Part shown: positions 9,481-11,976 of the stretch, one piece after another
How positions within the stretch are numbered: the stretch's first letter is position 1
Layout of the letters: every line of letters starts with the position of its first letter
Assembly (NCBI GenBank): GCA_965178525.1
Contig: CBCXVS010000239.1
Span: forward strand, 1-11,976
DNA length: 11,976 nt
Origin: CBCXVS01 sp965178525
GTDB lineage: Bacteria > Tectomicrobia > Entotheonellia > Entotheonellales > Entotheonellaceae
Direction of reading: 5' to 3'
The notes under the pieces: model-generated
What the model was told of the DNA's origin: nothing
The model's database searches: none
Seen by the model: the letters and a program-made list of their open reading frames with translations, nothing else
Program-made: the position numbers and the translations under genes

Positions 9481-11385
9481 ATGGGAAAAATCATTGGCCT
9501 CGATTTAGGCACTACCAACTCGGTCGTCGCGGTGATGGAAGGCAATGAGCCAGCGGTGATTGCGAACCGTGAAGGGAGCCGTATTACGCCCTCGGTGGTG
9601 GCGTTTGCCAAGGACGGAGAGCGGCTTGTCGGACAAATTGCGCGCCGTCAGGCAGTGACCAATCCGGACAATACAATCTATTCGATCAAGCGCTTTATGG
9701 GCCGCCGCTTTGAGGAAGTGGAAGAAGAAACCAAGATGGTACCCTATCAGGTCGTCAAGTCTGGCAACGGGGACGCCCGGGTGCGAAGTGGCGACAAGGA
9801 ATATGCCCCTCCGGAAATTTCCGCTATGGTCCTGCAAAAGTTGAAAGAGGCGGCCGAAGATCACCTGGGGGAAAAGGTGGCGGAGGCGGTCATTACCGTG
9901 CCAGCTTATTTCAATGACAGCCAGCGTCAGGCGACCAAAGATGCGGGTCAGATCGCCGGATTGGATGTCAAGCGCATCATCAATGAGCCGACAGCCGCGG
10001 CGTTAGCCTATGGACTCGACAAGAAAAAAGACGAAACCATTGCCGTCTATGACTTTGGCGGCGGGACGTTTGACATATCGATTCTGGAAGTCGGTGATAA
10101 TGTCGTTGAGGTCAAAGCCACAAATGGTGATACGCATCTGGGCGGCGACAACCTCGATCAGCGTATCATCGATTGGCTCATTAGCGAGTTCCGAAGCGAT
10201 CAGGGTATTGACCTGAGTGGGGACGCCATGGCCATGCAGCGGCTGAAAGAGGCCGCGGAAAAGGCCAAGTGCGAACTCTCCTCGGTCGCCGAAACGGAAA
10301 TCAATCTGCCCTTTATCACGGCCGATGCGAGCGGACCCAAGCATCTGCTCATGCGTCTGAGCCGGGCCAAGTTCGAACAGATGATCGAGGATTTGGTGCA
10401 GCGCAGTATTGAACCTTGCAAGCTGGCGCTCAAAGATTCCGGCCTCTCGCCTAGCGAGATTGATGAGGTCGTGTTGGTCGGTGGGTCGACACGTGTGCCC
10501 TTGGTACAGGAAGCAGTCAAACGGCTCTTTGGGAAGGAGCCCAATAAGAGCGTCAACCCGGATGAAGTCGTGGCCGTCGGCGCGGCGGTTCAGGGTGGGG
10601 TGCTGTCGGGCGATGTGACCGACGTGCTGCTGCTGGATGTGACGCCGCTGTCCTTGGGGATTGAGACGCTGGGTGGCGTCATGACCAAGCTCATCGAGCG
10701 CAATACGACGATTCCCAAGCGGGAAAGCCAGATCTTTTCCACCGCGGCCGATAATCAGCCCAGTGTGGAGATCCATGTGCTGCAAGGGGAGCGTGAGATG
10801 GCGCGGGACAACCGGACGCTTGGCCGCTTCAATCTGGAGGGGATTCCCCCGGCGCCCCGTGGCGTGCCGCAGATTGAAGTGACCTTTGACATCGATGCCA
10901 ATGGCATTGTCAGCGTCAAGGCCAAGGACCTCGGCACCAATAAGGAACAGCAGATCACCATTACGGGGGCAAGCGGTCTGGATGAGAGTGATATTGACCG
11001 CATGGTCAAGGACGCTGAAACGCACGCGCAAGAAGACGCCGAGCGGCGCAAAGCGGTCGAGACCCACAATCAGCTCGATTCCTTGGTCTATCAGACCGAA
11101 AAAACGCTAGCAGACCATCGCGACGCCCTCTCGCCCGAGGATGTCGGGGCGGTGGAAACGGCTTTGAATGAGGCCCGTGAAGCCCTCAAGGATGAGGATG
11201 TTGCCGCCATGGAAAAGGCGCGGGACAACCTCATGCAGTCTTCGCATAAACTGGCTGAAGCGATGTACAAACAGCAGGCCGAGTCCGCCCAGAACACCGG
11301 CGCCAATGGCAGCCAGCAGACCACGGAAGAGAAGAAGTCGAAGGACGACGAAGTGGTCGACGCCGAGTTTGAGGATGTGAATTAG
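9481..11385 (+). CDS. dnaK: Hsp70 chaperone DnaK
   Basis: DnaK is the cytoplasmic ATP-driven chaperone that binds exposed hydrophobic peptides, working with DnaJ and the exchange factor GrpE. The 634-residue product is full length. It has the phosphate-binding LDLGTTNS (7-14), the second signature VYDFGGGTFD (189-198), the third signature VVLVGGSTRVP (330-340) and the interdomain linker DVLLLDVTPL (381-390). The substrate-binding beta domain, helical lid and acidic tail DDEVVDAEFEDVN follow. The start is secured by AAGGAGG 10 nt upstream and by the invariant N-terminal sequence. grpE follows after 99 nt, so the order is dnaK-grpE and not the more common grpE-dnaK. A near-consensus vegetative promoter lies 230-260 bp upstream. 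Confidence 0.99.
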   Translation: MGKIIGLDLGTTNSVVAVMEGNEPAVIANREGSRITPSVVAFAKDGERLVGQIARRQAVTNPDNTIYSIKRFMGRRFEEVEEETKMVPYQVVKSGNGDARVRSGDKEYAPPEISAMVLQKLKEAAEDHLGEKVAEAVITVPAYFNDSQRQATKDAGQIAGLDVKRIINEPTAAALAYGLDKKKDETIAVYDFGGGTFDISILEVGDNVVEVKATNGDTHLGGDNLDQRIIDWLISEFRSDQGIDLSGDAMAMQRLKEAAEKAKCELSSVAETEINLPFITADASGPKHLLMRLSRAKFEQMIEDLVQRSIEPCKLALKDSGLSPSEIDEVVLVGGSTRVPLVQEAVKRLFGKEPNKSVNPDEVVAVGAAVQGGVLSGDVTDVLLLDVTPLSLGIETLGGVMTKLIERNTTIPKRESQIFSTAADNQPSVEIHVLQGEREMARDNRTLGRFNLEGIPPAPRGVPQIEVTFDIDANGIVSVKAKDLGTNKEQQITITGASGLDESDIDRMVKDAETHAQEDAERRKAVETHNQLDSLVYQTEKTLADHRDALSPEDVGAVETALNEAREALKDEDVAAMEKARDNLMQSSHKLAEAMYKQQAESAQNTGANGSQQTTEEKKSKDDEVVDAEFEDVN

Positions 11386-11398
11386 CGACGGAGACAAG

Positions 11399-11427
11399 GG
11401 GGCTGTGAGGACGAAGATCACGGCCCC
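11399..11427 (+). other. Stem-loop in the dnaK-grpE gap
   Basis: A 10-bp stem (11399-11408 with 11418-11427, one G-U pair) encloses a 9-nt loop, 14 nt after the dnaK stop. No T-run follows, so it is unlikely to be a full intrinsic terminator. It could stabilise the dnaK 3' end, mark a processing site or lower grpE expression relative to dnaK. Confidence 0.6.
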
Positions 11428-11484
11428 GAGGCTTCCTGACTGAAATGCATCTCATGACACAGGGACTGGCACGAGGAGAGACTC

Positions 11485-11976
11485 ATGGAAATGAAGGAGC
11501 ACCATTCTGCGCCTGAGGAGCCGCTATCTGATGGGACGCCTGTCGTCGCTCAAGAAGAGACGGCACAAGTAGAGGAAGAGGTTGAGGAGGACGTGCTGGC
11601 TGAGACGGAGGAGCTATCCATCGCAGACTTGCAGGCCCAACTGATGGAACAACGCCAGCAGACCCAAGAATACTTGGACCAATTGCAGCGTTTACAGGCC
11701 GACTTCAGCAACTACCGTCGTCGGGCAGCCCAGGAAAAATCGCAGGCGGTTCGTCGGGGCAAAGAAGAGGCCCTGCTGGCCTTGCTGCCGATTCTCGGTA
11801 ACCTACGTTTGGCGCTGCAGCATGCCGATCAGGACGCCAATGCCGTGCGGCAAGGCGTGCAGATGATTTGGCAACAGTGTGAAGATTTTCTTCGGTCTCA
11901 AGAGGTGGAGCCCATCGCCACAGTGGGACAGCCTTTCGATCCGGCCAAACATGAAGCCTTGTCGACCGCCCCGGCC
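11485..11976 (+). CDS. grpE: Nucleotide exchange factor GrpE, 3' part cut by the window end
   Basis: GrpE dimers release ADP from DnaK. The visible 164 residues begin at ATG 11485, with GAGGAG 6 nt upstream. An acidic, disordered N-terminus (about 1-45) leads into the long dimerising helix (about 46-100) with ADFSNYRRR (72-80). Next come LPILGNLRLAL (101-111), the GVQMIWQQ helix (124-131) and GQPFDPAKHEALS (148-160), which is the GrpE signature region at the start of the beta domain. Some 15-30 residues are probably missing beyond the window. The segment usually read as LPxxDxLxRAL has Gly105 where Asp is typical and Leu109 where Arg is typical, an oddity worth noting. It is presumably co-transcribed with dnaK. 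Confidence 0.94.
   Translation, partial: MEMKEHHSAPEEPLSDGTPVVAQEETAQVEEEVEEDVLAETEELSIADLQAQLMEQRQQTQEYLDQLQRLQADFSNYRRRAAQEKSQAVRRGKEEALLALLPILGNLRLALQHADQDANAVRQGVQMIWQQCEDFLRSQEVEPIATVGQPFDPAKHEALSTAPA

Noticed and set aside
10003..11067. 354-codon open frame antisense to dnaK
   Set aside because: Long antisense frames opposite hsp70 genes are a known by-product of their codon bias. There is no ribosome site and the sense strand is unambiguous DnaK.

Overview
The window carries ordinary bacterial housekeeping genes at roughly 55-58% GC (estimated by eye), with one small mobile element and a complex heat-shock upstream region. The source is a bacterium I cannot place to species. A full-length NFACT/RqcH protein, a large hybrid histidine kinase and the order dnaK then grpE fit a deep-branching lineage better than a typical enteric proteobacterium, but this is inference.

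Layout. Positions 1-151 hold no gene that I can support. From about 2000 down to 152 on the minus strand lies typA/bipA, a ribosome-associated translational GTPase. A textbook intrinsic terminator at 2092-2118 (minus strand) closes the next minus-strand unit. Read in transcription order, that unit is rqcH (NFACT, 7580-5898), a calcineurin-like phosphodiesterase (5837-5091) and a membrane-bound hybrid histidine kinase with two receiver domains (5076-2206). The short gaps and the shared terminator suggest one operon, probably driven by an extended -10 promoter at 7619-7627.

Between the divergently transcribed rqcH and a plus-strand methyltransferase gene (7913-8626) sits a 173-bp MITE (7666-7838). 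It has perfect 19-bp terminal inverted repeats and a perfect 10-bp target duplication, a pattern like non-autonomous ISAs1-family elements. Downstream are an 80-residue single-pass membrane protein of unknown function (8733-8975) and a 505-bp non-coding stretch. That stretch contains an AT-rich inverted repeat, a near-consensus sigma-70 promoter (9219-9247) and a leader of about 227 nt ahead of dnaK (9481-11385). grpE follows after a gap holding a 10-bp hairpin, and runs off the window end.

How the genes may work together: DnaK and GrpE are a chaperone pair. RqcH acts on stalled 50S subunits and TypA acts in ribosome assembly and stress, so much of the window concerns protein synthesis and quality control. 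I see no CRISPR array, tRNA, rRNA, phage genes or obvious defence system. The most noteworthy items are the MITE, the dnaK upstream architecture and the grouping of rqcH with a phosphodiesterase and a hybrid kinase.
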